64,000 bases of DNA, taken from Candidatus Trichofilum aggregatum. GTDB lineage: Bacteria; Chloroflexota; Anaerolineae; Promineifilales; Promineifilaceae. Below, one piece after another: positions 50,510-59,198 of the stretch. The stretch covers positions 1-64,000 of the forward strand of contig JADJUV010000025.1 of the NCBI GenBank assembly GCA_016716885.1. Direction: 5' to 3'. Position 1 is the stretch's first letter; each line of letters starts with the position of its first letter. Below the pieces are notes generated by a model. That model was not told the origin of the DNA. It saw only the letters and a program-made list of their open reading frames with translations, and made no database searches. The translations under genes and the position numbers were made by a program.

Positions 50510-51865
50510 GTGGACTTTTTGGTCACAGCCTGGGCCTTGTCCCAGGATACCTATGCCGTCTATGTAGATGGGCAGACGGTGCAGGTGCAGGGGGAGTATG
50601 AGACGGTCGCTCAGGTGCTCGCGGCCGCGAACATCATCACTCGTCCCGAAGACATCATCCAACCCGCTCCTTCTGCTCCCATCACCCCAGATGTGGCTAT
50701 ACAGGTGCAACACGCCACCCCCATCACCTTGCGTAACGAGAACGGAACCCGGACTTATTTCACCCATCAGCTCACGTTGGGCGCGTTTCTCAACGAAGTT
50801 GGCCTCATGGCTCAGCGCACCGATCAGGTCTACGCTGACGGCCTCATCCTTTCCTTCAACCAGATCAATGACACACCCTTACCCCAAACCGTAGAAATTG
50901 GGGATTTTTTGACTGTGACCATCCACGAAGGGGGCCAGCAGAAAACGGTGCGCACGGCCGTACAGACGGTGGGCGCGGCCATTCAGGAAGCCGGTATTAC
51001 CCTTTACGCCGCCGATGGGGTGGAGCCACCGCCGGGTAGCTGGCTCACGCCTGATCTGCACATCTATATCCAACGCTCTCAGCCCTACACCATCCTGGTG
51101 GATGGTCGCACCATCCAGACCCGGAGCCACAGCACCAGCGTTTTGGCGGTACTGGCCGAGACGGGCATTGGCCTGGTGGGTTTTGATTTCACCCGCCCAT
51201 CGGCGGAAACGTTGCTCCAATCAGGGGGAACCATCCAGGTTGTCCGTGTTACCGAGGATTTTCGGCTGGTGGATGCGCCGGTTCCCTACGAAACGCTCTG
51301 GCAAGCGACGGATCAGGCCGAAATTGATACGCGCATCTTGCTCCAGGCGGGTGTGCCGGGTATTCAGCGGCAGCGGGTGCGGGTGCGTTATGAAAACGGG
51401 GCGGAAGTGAGCCAGCAGGTGGATGGGGAATGGTTAGCCCAGGAGCCAGTCAGTGAAATCATCGGTTATGGCACCAAAATTGTTTTGCGGGTGCTGGATA
51501 CGCCTGATGGGGCGGTGGAATATTGGCGGGTGGTGCGGATGCGGGTGACTTCTTATACGGCATCCAGTTCAGGTAAGGAGCCGGATGATCCGGCGTATGG
51601 GATTACGGCCAGCGGCTTGACCGCCGGAACCGGTATTGTAGCGGTGGATCGGGCGGTAATTCCGTTTCGGACGTATGTGTATGTGCCGGGTTATGGGATG
51701 GGTTATGCCGGTGACACGGGGGGTGGGGTTCGCGGCCGCTGGATTGACCTGGGTTATGATGAAGAGGAGTATGTGGGCTGGTCTGGATATGTGGACGTTT
51801 ATTATCTCACGCCCGTGCCGCCGACGGAGCGCATCAATTTCCTCATCCCCACCACCTTGCCTTAA
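50510..51865 (+). CDS. YabE-like protein with DUF348, G5-like and 3D domains (true start 50455)
   Basis: The frame from 50510 lacks an N-terminus. ATG 50455 reads MTRPVKIFLLFSFTLLALGG, a signal peptide, and a one-base shift in the T run at 50516-50520 joins it to FLVTAWALSQDTYAVYVDG. Three ubiquitin-like DUF348 units follow (YAVYVDGQTVQVQGEYETVAQVL; HQLTLGAFLNEVGL; YTILVDGRTIQTRS), then a G5-like beta segment. The C-terminal 3D domain (VTSYTASSSGKEPD, YGITASGLTAGTGIVAVD, IPFRTYVYVPGYG, DTGGGVRG) is a cell-wall lytic fold with conserved Asp residues. In Firmicutes yabE lies beside rnmV and ksgA; here ksgA is next. Confidence 0.88.
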   Translation: MDFLVTAWALSQDTYAVYVDGQTVQVQGEYETVAQVLAAANIITRPEDIIQPAPSAPITPDVAIQVQHATPITLRNENGTRTYFTHQLTLGAFLNEVGLMAQRTDQVYADGLILSFNQINDTPLPQTVEIGDFLTVTIHEGGQQKTVRTAVQTVGAAIQEAGITLYAADGVEPPPGSWLTPDLHIYIQRSQPYTILVDGRTIQTRSHSTSVLAVLAETGIGLVGFDFTRPSAETLLQSGGTIQVVRVTEDFRLVDAPVPYETLWQATDQAEIDTRILLQAGVPGIQRQRVRVRYENGAEVSQQVDGEWLAQEPVSEIIGYGTKIVLRVLDTPDGAVEYWRVVRMRVTSYTASSSGKEPDDPAYGITASGLTAGTGIVAVDRAVIPFRTYVYVPGYGMGYAGDTGGGVRGRWIDLGYDEEEYVGWSGYVDVYYLTPVPPTERINFLIPTTLP

Positions 51866-51877
51866 CCGGGAAAGAAG

Positions 51878-52015
51878 TTTCACAGAGGGCACAGAGAGGA
51901 AGACACAGAGACACACAGAGTTTTAAAAGCAGTTTGTTTTCTCTCTGTGAATCTCTGTGTCTTCATCTCTGTGCGCTCTGTGTAACCTCTTCCTGACTTG
52001 CTGTACAAAAAGTTG
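51878..52015. repeat. CACAGAG hairpin element, copy 1
   Basis: CACAGAGGGCACAGAGAGG and ACACAGAGACACACAGAG pair with CTCTGTGAATCTCTGTGTC and further CTCTGTG units; GTACAAAAAGTTGACT ends it. It is a long inverted repeat between the YabE-like gene and ksgA, homologous to 54116-54280. Confidence 0.8.
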
Positions 52016-52026
52016 ACTGATTATCT

Positions 52027-52854
52027 ATGAACCCCAAAGCGATTTTGCAACAATATGGGCTGGAGCCAAAGAAAAGTCTGGGGCAGAATTTTCTGTTTGA
52101 TGATCAGGTGCTGGGCAGAATTGTCGCGGCCGCGTCCCTTACTACCACCGATCATGTGCTGGAAATTGGGCCGGGTTTGGGCCACCTCACCGAACATCTG
52201 GCGAACGCGGCCGCGGCCGTCACCGCTGTTGAACTCGATCAACGCTACCTGCCCATTCTGCATGACCGCCTGGGCCATCTGCCCCAGGTGCGCCTCATCC
52301 ACGGCGACATTCTGGAGCAAAACCTGGCCCTTCTTTTCCCCCAACAAAGCTACAAAGTGGTCGCCAACGTGCCCTATTACATTACCGGGGCCATTTTGCG
52401 CCACCTGCTTTCGGCGCAGAGCAAACCCTCGCTGATGGTGATGACGGTGCAAAAAGAGGTGGCCCAACGGCTCGCGGCCAAACCGGGCGACCTGAGCCTG
52501 ATGGCGGTCAGTGTGCAATTTTACGGCCAGGCCCGGCTGGTGAGCACCATTCGGGCCGGGGCCTTCTGGCCGCGCCCAGAGGTGGATTCGGCCATTGTGC
52601 GGTTGGACTTGTACCCGGAACCGCTTTTGCCCCTGGCCCAAGAGGATGCTTTTTTCCGGGTGGTGAAGGCCGGGTTTAGCCAGAAACGCAAACAACTGAA
52701 GAATAATTTGTTGGCACTGGGGATGGGCAGTGAGCGGGTTGCGGCCGCGCTCCAAAAAGCCCATATAGACGGCCAAAGGCGGGCGGAAACGCTAACGTTG
52801 CCGGAATGGGTGGCACTTTATCAAAACTTGAGCGTTGTGGCGGATGATAAATAA
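52027..52854 (+). CDS. rsmA: 16S rRNA (adenine1518/1519-N6) dimethyltransferase
   Basis: The 275-residue KsgA/RsmA enzyme dimethylates two adenines of the 16S rRNA 3' helix using SAM. KKSLGQNFLFDDQVL is the N-terminal signature, EIGPGLGHLTEHL motif I, VELDQRYLPIL motif II, HGDILEQNL motif III and VVANVPYYITG the catalytic NxPY motif (here NVPY). FWPRPEVDSAIVRLD and FSQKRKQLKNNLL complete the family pattern. It sits downstream of the YabE-like gene. It carries three GCGGCCGC copies. Confidence 0.97.
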   Translation: MNPKAILQQYGLEPKKSLGQNFLFDDQVLGRIVAAASLTTTDHVLEIGPGLGHLTEHLANAAAAVTAVELDQRYLPILHDRLGHLPQVRLIHGDILEQNLALLFPQQSYKVVANVPYYITGAILRHLLSAQSKPSLMVMTVQKEVAQRLAAKPGDLSLMAVSVQFYGQARLVSTIRAGAFWPRPEVDSAIVRLDLYPEPLLPLAQEDAFFRVVKAGFSQKRKQLKNNLLALGMGSERVAAALQKAHIDGQRRAETLTLPEWVALYQNLSVVADDK

Positions 52855-53127
52855 TAAGAAGTTCACTCCATATCGCCATAATAATTGAGAAGGATGATCG
52901 AACGCACCTGGATATTTAGGTACGCTTGATCACGATGCATGGGGTTTGTTTTGGTTGGCGGCAGGGAGATTGACCCTAATTGTTGGTGCTGGTGTTGACG
53001 CAGTTTGAGGGGGTGGTGACGGATGATTTGGAGCGGTGGGGGGTTCAGGTGGTGGCGCGTAGGCAGAGTATAAGGGTGGGGGAGTGAGAGCAAGGGGTTG
53101 CGGATGCTCACACTTCGGAGACAGTAC
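52855..53127. other. Spacer downstream of rsmA
   Basis: I see no gene. GTTGGTGCTGGTGTTGACGC and GGTGGTGGCGCG read like decayed coding sequence, but no frame is intact. Confidence 0.3.
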
Positions 53128-53385
53128 ATGACCATCTATCAGTTAGTCCAGAAATTTCGTAGCATGACAGAAGAGCCTTCTCAGTATCAGTTATGGGGCG
53201 ATAATGAGATCCTTGTGGAGTCGTGTTCTTATACAGAAGGAATTGAACACCTATATCAACTGATAAAACCTGGAGACATATATCGAGAAAAAGAGATCGG
53301 AGCAAAATTTATATCGGAAATTACTTACGCGGAAGTCATACATATCCGAGAACGTGATACCCACTTTAATCGTGGGAAATTGTAG
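53128..53385 (+). CDS. Small hypothetical protein
   Basis: ATG 53128 follows a CGGAGACAGTAC site. The 85-residue product reads MTIYQLVQKFRSMTEEPSQY and contains LVESCSYTEGIEHLYQL. It is soluble, acidic and without recognised motif. It is more AT-rich than neighbouring genes and has no GCGGCCGC copy inside, so it may be acquired DNA. A copy of the octamer follows directly (53395). Confidence 0.55.
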   Translation: MTIYQLVQKFRSMTEEPSQYQLWGDNEILVESCSYTEGIEHLYQLIKPGDIYREKEIGAKFISEITYAEVIHIRERDTHFNRGKL

Positions 53386-53492
53386 GTAGGATTCGCGGCC
53401 GCGTTCCCCCTCTCATCCTGCCAAAATCAGCGCCTTCAACAAACATTCCTGCCACGCCGTGGACAAAGTTAAAGTTATGCGGAATATAAAAA

Positions 53493-54086
53493 ATGCAGAT
53501 TGATACCATCCTACGCCGCCTCTATACGCTTGCCGTTGTAACGGGGTGGATTCTTCTGGCAGTTATATTATTCTATCTTGCTCGTCCAAGAGCTGATTGG
53601 GAAACCATCACCCATGAACAATATGGCTTTTCTTTTGAATACCCGACTGAGTGGCGGGCCAGAAAATATGGCGAGGATATTTCCTATCACGGTGACGAAG
53701 AGCTGAAAGTGCTCCTTTCTCTTCCCTGGAACGATTACGCCAGTATCGAAATTCGAGTTGTTCCCATGAACAATCCCACATTAGACAAAGCGATTCGATG
53801 GGGCGAACAGAGAATTGCCCGAATAAACAGGTTATTGGTTTCACGCGGTGACGAACCTATTACGGAACTTTATTGGCGACAAGAAGAGCTTAACGGGCAA
53901 ATAATCGCACGCCGACGGTATCAAGGGTACAACGTGAAAACGGGAGAGGTTTATCTGACTGAGGATGTTTACCTTGTCCGTGCGGGTGACATCATCGTTT
54001 TCATGCTTCATAGTCGAGAATCCAGCTTTGAATATTTTACGGATGAGTTTGAACGGATAGTTTCTAGTTTCTCAACGGTTGAGTAG
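53493..54086 (+). CDS. Membrane-anchored protein with a PsbP-like domain
   Basis: The 197-residue protein has one N-terminal membrane helix (residues 11-29), then an extracytoplasmic domain. HEQYGFSFEYPTEWRARKY opens it and YFTDEFERIVSSFS closes it, a pattern shared by PsbP/DcrB-like domains that often occur in secreted Chloroflexota proteins. No catalytic residues are seen. It lies 107 bases after the small hypothetical gene, with similar AT-rich base use. Function unknown. Confidence 0.65.
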   Translation: MQIDTILRRLYTLAVVTGWILLAVILFYLARPRADWETITHEQYGFSFEYPTEWRARKYGEDISYHGDEELKVLLSLPWNDYASIEIRVVPMNNPTLDKAIRWGEQRIARINRLLVSRGDEPITELYWRQEELNGQIIARRRYQGYNVKTGEVYLTEDVYLVRAGDIIVFMLHSRESSFEYFTDEFERIVSSFSTVE

Positions 54087-54115
54087 CGGCCGCGTTCCCC
54101 CTTCATCCTTCCTAA

Positions 54116-54280
54116 CCTGAACAAGCGAGAACCAAAAAGAAGGAACACAGAGGGTTACAGAGAAGACACGGAGATACACAGAGTTATAAAAACGGTCTTG
54201 GCTTTTCTCTGTGAACCTCTACGCTTCCTCTGTGAATCTCTGTGTCATCTCTTTCTTGCTAACTGGTCAAAAAGTTAACT
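54116..54280. repeat. CACAGAG hairpin element, copy 2
   Basis: AACACAGAGGGTTACAGAG and ATACACAGAG pair with CTCTGTGAACCTC and CTCTGTGAATCTCTGTGTC; GTCAAAAAGTTAACT ends it. It aligns with copy 1 over most of its length. Its left flank AACCTGAACAAGCGAGAACC matches the left flank of the 5386 repeat. Confidence 0.8.
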
Positions 54281-54298
54281 CGTAAGGTAACTACATTA

Positions 54299-54600
54299 TT
54301 ACCGGCGCAGACGAGCATAGGTGCGGCCAGCAATCTCGGCGCGTAATTGCTACCAGTTCGGGGTATTGGTAGAAGAAAAGCACCTTTTCCTCGGCAATCG
54401 TGTCCCCATTTGGTTTGGGTTCCAGGACAAAGGCCATAAACGTTTCCGCGATGTCTTCTGCCGGATTGGTGGCGGCGTAATCGGTCACGAACTGATCCTC
54501 ATACATCTGATAAAACTCATCAGAATCCGGGTCGGATTCCAACCAATCCTCATAGATGTCACCCCAGAAGGTATCAAAAAGACGTTGATGTAGGAGTCTC
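54299..54600 (-). CDS. Putative zinc metallopeptidase lipoprotein, C-terminal part
   Basis: In this frame the sequence continues DTFWGDIYEDWLESDPDSDEF and ATNPAEDIAETFMAFVLEPK, with an E-D-I-A-E-T stretch that could supply a third zinc ligand, as in gluzincins. A further shift near 54350 gives a natural end RAEIAGRTYARLRR at 54299. It is the tail of the peptidase at 54485-55306. Confidence 0.6.
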
Positions 54601-55306
54601 TCAGGCTACAGCCTTCACCAGGGAAAAAAGTAGGACATGAGGCTTCGGCTTCCTGATATAAGTCCTCGTCGTCGGGCTGGGCAAAAACCTCGTTATCAAA
54701 AGGAACCTGAGATTCATTGAGGGTGAGGACGTGGGCAAATTCATGCACGAGGGTGTAGATGAGTTCATCCTCGTTGGCGGCATCGGCAATGTCTACGCTC
54801 AAAATCCAACGGCTGGGATCATCCGGGTCTGGCTCGACGGCGGCTAATACCTCGTCTACCCCATCGGTAAAGATGACATATTTGGCAAAATAAGTGCGAT
54901 GTTCGGCCGGGATGAGGTTGGCAAAGAGAACCCAAATGCGCTGGTGCGCGGCCGCGTCGTCCTGGTACGCCTGTAGGTTACTCGTAATGGCCGCCGGTTG
55001 CGGGTCGGTAATTTTATTTCCCTGGATGACATAGGTGATGATAGCATCTTCACTGGTAGCGAAGCCCTCTTCGCTGAACTCCTCTTCCCCGGAAAGGAAA
55101 ACCCCCAAAACTTCATCTACCAGGGTATAAAACTCTTCATCAATCACTTCACAGTCATCATCCACACATTCCCCGTCATAGATGGGATAACACATCTGAT
55201 CGGCTTCATCGTATTCCTCATCGTCATAACAATCTTCGGGCGACATATAATATTCATCGGCATAAGCTTCATCATCATACAGGGCATTTTCGCCTGAGTT
55301 GTTCAC
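54485..55306 (-). CDS. Putative zinc metallopeptidase lipoprotein, middle part
   Basis: The 273-residue frame has an Asp/Glu/Tyr-rich N-terminal region (DDEAYADEYYMSPEDCYDDE), then a domain with LIYTLVHEFAHVLTLNES, a canonical HExxH zinc site (HEFAH). After SYINVFL it goes out of frame. A third piece at 55308-55440 encodes a signal peptide with lipobox AVFAC, joined by a shift near 55305. Full length (54299-55440) is about 380 residues, a secreted metallopeptidase anchored by lipid. It is divergent to an M23 lipoprotein gene. Confidence 0.75.
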   Translation of the reverse strand: MNNSGENALYDDEAYADEYYMSPEDCYDDEEYDEADQMCYPIYDGECVDDDCEVIDEEFYTLVDEVLGVFLSGEEEFSEEGFATSEDAIITYVIQGNKITDPQPAAITSNLQAYQDDAAAHQRIWVLFANLIPAEHRTYFAKYVIFTDGVDEVLAAVEPDPDDPSRWILSVDIADAANEDELIYTLVHEFAHVLTLNESQVPFDNEVFAQPDDEDLYQEAEASCPTFFPGEGCSLRDSYINVFLIPSGVTSMRIGWNPTRILMSFIRCMRISS

Positions 55307-55307
55307 T

Positions 55308-55440
55308 CCTCATTGTAGGCATAATCGTCATTATAGTTTTCATATTCGTTGTTGTACGTTTCGGTATTGTTACCGCAAGCAAAAACCGCCAGGGCGACAA
55401 ACAAGACCAGGGTAAACCAGAACCATTTCATTGAGCGCAT
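55308..55440 (-). CDS. Putative metallopeptidase lipoprotein, N-terminal signal part
   Basis: ATG 55440 follows AAGGAGATAAAGG. MRSMKWFWFTLVLFVALAVF and ACGNNTETYNNEYENYNDDY form a signal peptide, lipobox Cys and Asn/Tyr/Asp-rich linker. A stop occurs just before the frame of the peptidase begins, so this is the shifted 5' end of the same gene. Confidence 0.65.
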
Positions 55441-55574
55441 CCTTTATCTCCTTCTCTGGGAAAATTACCCTCTTGCCACTGTGGGCACGAATGATTCGTG
55501 ATTTTGGCAGGTTTTGCCCAATGTGACAATGTGACAATGGGACAGGCAGCAATTCTCATTTTGAGCGAATTTGG

Positions 55575-55725
<151 letters not shown>

Positions 55726-55849
55726 AACCGAGGAATTAAAAATGCGTGGGACAGGCGTCAGGTTGTTTGACGCCGGGCGATGGGTAGCAGACAATTGGGG
55801 TATGGGACGTGTGGCGTGGGGCGTGTTACGTGGAAGAGTGGGAGCAGAG

Positions 55850-57145
55850 ATGGGCAAAACCTTAAATAGAAAAGGGCCTGTATCTACGGCTTACATCCGA
55901 CGCACCACGCACCACGCACCACGTTTATTCCTCTGGCTCACCCTGGTTCTCTGGCTGGTAGGTTGTCGCACCGAAACGGCGGGAACCGCGGCCGCGGCCC
56001 TGCCCTCGCCCATCGCCACCATCGTTTTACCCAGCCTCACCCCCACACCACCGCCCACCTTCACTGCCATTCCCACGGTAACACCCTCGCGCACCTCAAC
56101 CCCAACCTGGACCCCTTCACCCACGGCCACCCCCACCCAGACGCCAACCGAAACCCCCACAACCATCCCCACGGCCACCCCCGTGCCGGTGAATCGGCGT
56201 TGCCCGGAGACATCCCCCGCCAAGCCGGAATACCAACGAGGTTTCCTGTCCCCCGAACTGTGGCCGACGCCCAGTGCCGCGGCCGCAGAACCCCATTTCT
56301 GGTTGTCGCGGCCGCTACCGGGAGCCGACCGTTTCCTCACTAATGATTGGTTGCCCTACGGCTGGGATGCGTACCGCTATTTGCTCCACAATGGCACCGA
56401 TGTGGCCGAACCCCAAGGCACACCCTTGCTCGCGGCCGCGGATGGCACTGTCGTCACGGCGGGTGAGGATGTCAACGAGTTATACGGCTGGCGTTGCGAC
56501 TGGTACGGCCATCTGGTGGTAGTGCAACTAGACGATTTGTGGCAGGGTCAGCCCGTCTATTTCTTGTACGGCCACGTGCAAAACATCGTGGTGGAAGTGG
56601 GGCAGCGGGTTTACCGGGGCGAACCATTGGCCGAAATTGGCAAGGGCGGCGCGGCCTTACTGCCTCACCTGCACCTGGAAGTGCGGGTGGGAACCAACGA
56701 ATTTGGCTCCACGCGCAACCCGATGCTCTGGTATTATCCCGGCACGGCGCGGGGCGTGATTGCCGGGCGACTGCTAGACCCGCAAGGGCGCCCCTGGCAG
56801 GGAATCGTCATTGAAGCGGTAGGGCGTTCAGAGAATAACCTCGAAGAACGACCCCGCACCTGGAGTTATCTGGGTGATCCGCAGGGGCTGATTAACCCGG
56901 ATGAGGTGTATGCGGAGAATTTCCTCTTTGCCGACATGAAGCCGGGGCTGTATGAGTTGTTTGTGACAGTGCAGGGGGTGCAATATCGGGCCGAGGTGGA
57001 AGTGTTCGCGGCCGCGGTCAGCCCCATCACCATCATCACCGAGCCGTACCGGGAACCCACCCCCGGCCCCTCTCCCACTCTTGAGCTACCCACCCTGGTT
57101 CCTACAACCATCATCTCGCCCACCCTCACCCTACCCCCAGAATGA
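55850..57145 (+). CDS. M23-family peptidase lipoprotein
   Basis: ATG 55850 (MGKTLNRKGPVSTAY) is chosen because longer frames cross the poly-G block. A signal peptide with lipobox WLVGC and a Thr/Pro-rich linker of about 75 residues precede an M23 domain. HNGTDVAEPQGTPLLAAADG carries the first zinc His and Asp, YFLYGHV a catalytic His and HLHLEVRVG the H-x-H pair, so the site looks complete. M23 enzymes cut peptidoglycan cross-bridges. The C-terminal region is beta-rich (ARGVIAGRLLDPQGRPWQG) and ends in a Thr/Pro tail. Four or more GCGGCCGC copies fall in it. Confidence 0.9.
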   Translation: MGKTLNRKGPVSTAYIRRTTHHAPRLFLWLTLVLWLVGCRTETAGTAAAALPSPIATIVLPSLTPTPPPTFTAIPTVTPSRTSTPTWTPSPTATPTQTPTETPTTIPTATPVPVNRRCPETSPAKPEYQRGFLSPELWPTPSAAAAEPHFWLSRPLPGADRFLTNDWLPYGWDAYRYLLHNGTDVAEPQGTPLLAAADGTVVTAGEDVNELYGWRCDWYGHLVVVQLDDLWQGQPVYFLYGHVQNIVVEVGQRVYRGEPLAEIGKGGAALLPHLHLEVRVGTNEFGSTRNPMLWYYPGTARGVIAGRLLDPQGRPWQGIVIEAVGRSENNLEERPRTWSYLGDPQGLINPDEVYAENFLFADMKPGLYELFVTVQGVQYRAEVEVFAAAVSPITIITEPYREPTPGPSPTLELPTLVPTTIISPTLTLPPE

Positions 57146-57202
57146 ATGTAATGTCATGGTGGGCATGGGACGGGAAACAGGGCAAAACACTTTGAAGACA
57201 AT

Positions 57203-57791
57203 ATGCAATCATTAGCTGAAGACGATCTTGGTTATTTCAATGATGCGAAAACTTGGCGTTCTGGACCGAGTTTTCACGCTGTACTCGTGCAAAAGAATCA
57301 GACACCATCCATGAAGCTCATAGATAGCATAATGTCGGATGAATTTGTTCTTGAATGGAATGTTATGTCTGACCTTGTGACACAAAATGAGGTGAAATAT
57401 TGCATCATCTCTGTTCCCGCTCTTATAAACCCTGTTGGAGCCAAACTATTTCAACGCACATATGATCATTATTCGCTGTTGTATATCAGTATTCCTACCC
57501 ACCATATGGAAAGAATTTGCGGGACACGGTGGGCGTTTGGTCAATTTGACCTTGACCAAATAGTTGCTTTACACAACACCTTGATTCATCTATGTCAAAA
57601 AAATTGTAGATCTATCACACGCAACGATTGTATTGATGGATGAAGTCTGGGCATGGCCAACGAAAACAGAAAATCTGCCGGTGGGGATATTAGCAAAGCA
57701 CCAGATTGCTCTACATGCTGGATGGAATATTAAGTTACTGTTGCCAACAGGCTATGCGTTAATACCTTTTCCAATTAACGAATCGGATTGA
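57203..57791 (+). CDS. Hypothetical protein (frameshifted at an A7 run)
   Basis: The frame from ATG 57203 reads MQSLAEDDLGYFNDAKTWRS and ends at 57643. After the A7 run at 57596-57602 another frame continues KIVDLSHATIVLMDEVWAWP and IALHAGWNIKLLLPTGYALI to a stop at 57791, giving about 195 residues. It is AT-rich, has no GCGGCCGC copy and matches nothing I know. Probably horizontally acquired and soluble. No partner gene is evident. Confidence 0.6.
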
Positions 57792-57797
57792 ATCTGG

Positions 57798-58967
57798 TCA
57801 CTGGTGACGGGTCACTTGTAACTTCTGCAACCGCTCCGCGGCCGCGATCAGCACCGCATCCTGTTTACAAAAGGCAAACCGGGCCAGCCCCGCGCCATCG
57901 GCCGGGTTGTGGTAGAAGGCACTGGGGGGAATAGCCGCCACCCCGATTTCGGTGGTCAGGTAGCGGCAAAAGGCCACATCGTCAGCAAAACCCAGGTCGT
58001 GAATATCTACCATGACGAAGTAAGTGCCTTGTGGGATGAGCGGCCGCAACCCCGCCTGCTTCAGCCCGTCTACCAACAAATCCCGTTTGGCCTGGTACAT
58101 GACCCGCAACTCCTCATAATAGGTGGTAGATGTTTCCAGAGCCACCGCGGCCGCTTCCTGGAACGGCGCCGCGCCACAGAAGGTCATAAACTGGTGGGTG
58201 CGAAACGCCGCCTGAATCAGTTCCGGTGGCGCCACGATCCAGCCCACTTTCCAGCCCGTGGCGCTGAAGGTTTTGCCCAGGCTGGAGATGTGCAGGGTAC
58301 GCGGCCGCATTTCCGGCAAATTCGCCATCGTCACCTGCTGGTGCTCATCAAACATGATATGTTCATACACCTCATCAACCAGGGCCAGCACATCATGTTC
58401 AATACACAACGCGGCCATCCGGCTCATTTCTTCGGCGGTAAACACCTTGCCGGTGGGGTTGTGGGGGGTGTTGATGAGGATCAGTTTGGTTTTGGCGTTG
58501 AACAATCCGGCCAGATGATCAAAATCAATCGCCCAGTCTGGCGGCTGAAGCTGATAAAAGCGGGGAATGCCCCCGGCCATTTGCACGGCAGGCAGGTAGG
58601 AATCGTAAAACGGTTCGCCGATAATCACCTCGTCGCCGGGATTGATCAGTCCCAGAATGCTGGCAAAAATCGCTTCGGTGGCCCCGTGGGTGATGAGCAC
58701 TTCGGTGTCCGGGTTGACGTTCAGGCCATAATCGCGGGCCATTTTCTGGGCCACCGCCTGGCGCAGACGCGGCCGCCCCACGCTGGGCGCATACTGGTTA
58801 ATCTCCTGGTTAATGGCGTTGATGGCCGCTTCCTTGAGAAACGCCGGGGCGGGAAAGTCGGGGAACCCCTGGCCCAGGTTGATAGCCTGATGTTGGCTGG
58901 CGAGTTGGGTCATTTCGGCAAAGATGGAAGTGCCCAGGTGGCGGATACGTTCAGCCTGATAGCTCAT
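57798..58967 (-). CDS. Class I/II PLP aminotransferase (glutamine transaminase/KAT-like)
   Basis: The 389-residue protein matches the kynurenine/methionine aminotransferase branch: INLGQGFPDFPAPAFLKEAA at the N-terminus, HGATEAIFASI, NTPHNPTGKVF, LVDEVYEHIMFD and SSLGKTFSATGWKVGW with the PLP lysine. Such enzymes (YbdL, MtnE, glutamine transaminase K) pass the amino group of glutamine or methionine to keto acids. The omega-amidase gene lies 231 bases away in the opposite direction, supporting a glutamine-transaminase/omega-amidase pair that salvages keto acids such as KMTB. Confidence 0.9.
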   Translation of the reverse strand: MSYQAERIRHLGTSIFAEMTQLASQHQAINLGQGFPDFPAPAFLKEAAINAINQEINQYAPSVGRPRLRQAVAQKMARDYGLNVNPDTEVLITHGATEAIFASILGLINPGDEVIIGEPFYDSYLPAVQMAGGIPRFYQLQPPDWAIDFDHLAGLFNAKTKLILINTPHNPTGKVFTAEEMSRMAALCIEHDVLALVDEVYEHIMFDEHQQVTMANLPEMRPRTLHISSLGKTFSATGWKVGWIVAPPELIQAAFRTHQFMTFCGAAPFQEAAAVALETSTTYYEELRVMYQAKRDLLVDGLKQAGLRPLIPQGTYFVMVDIHDLGFADDVAFCRYLTTEIGVAAIPPSAFYHNPADGAGLARFAFCKQDAVLIAAAERLQKLQVTRHQ

Positions 58968-59019
58968 AGTGACCTCTGGTGGAATGGATGGGTGCGTACT
59001 ATACTATGCCAGGGGAATT

Positions 59020-59185
59020 TAACCACAGATTTCACCGATTCACACAGATTTTTGGAGAGGGTTAACCACAGATTTCGCAGATTCGCACAGATTTTTGGAG
59101 AGGTTTAACCGCAGATTTCGCTGATTAACGGCGATTTTCTCTGTGTTCTCTGTGCCTTCTCTGTGCTCTCTGTGTCCTATTTTTT
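59020..59185. repeat. AACCACAGATT tandem units and CTCTGTG tail
   Basis: Three units of about 50 bases (AACCACAGATTTC..ATT..CACAGATTTTTGGAGAGG) follow one another and end in CTCTGTGTTCTCTGTGCC repeats. It is related to the CACAGAG elements. It lies between the divergent aminotransferase and amidase genes. Confidence 0.75.
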
Positions 59186-59198
59186 GGGAGATTGAACC

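Noticed and set aside
52863..53135. Minus-strand 90-residue ORF
   Set aside because: His/Pro/Leu-rich low-complexity frame without ribosome-binding site or motif.
57909..59108. 399-residue plus-strand ORF over the aminotransferase
   Set aside because: It is the complement of a gene with complete PLP motifs; the GC-rich third position keeps the shadow frame open.
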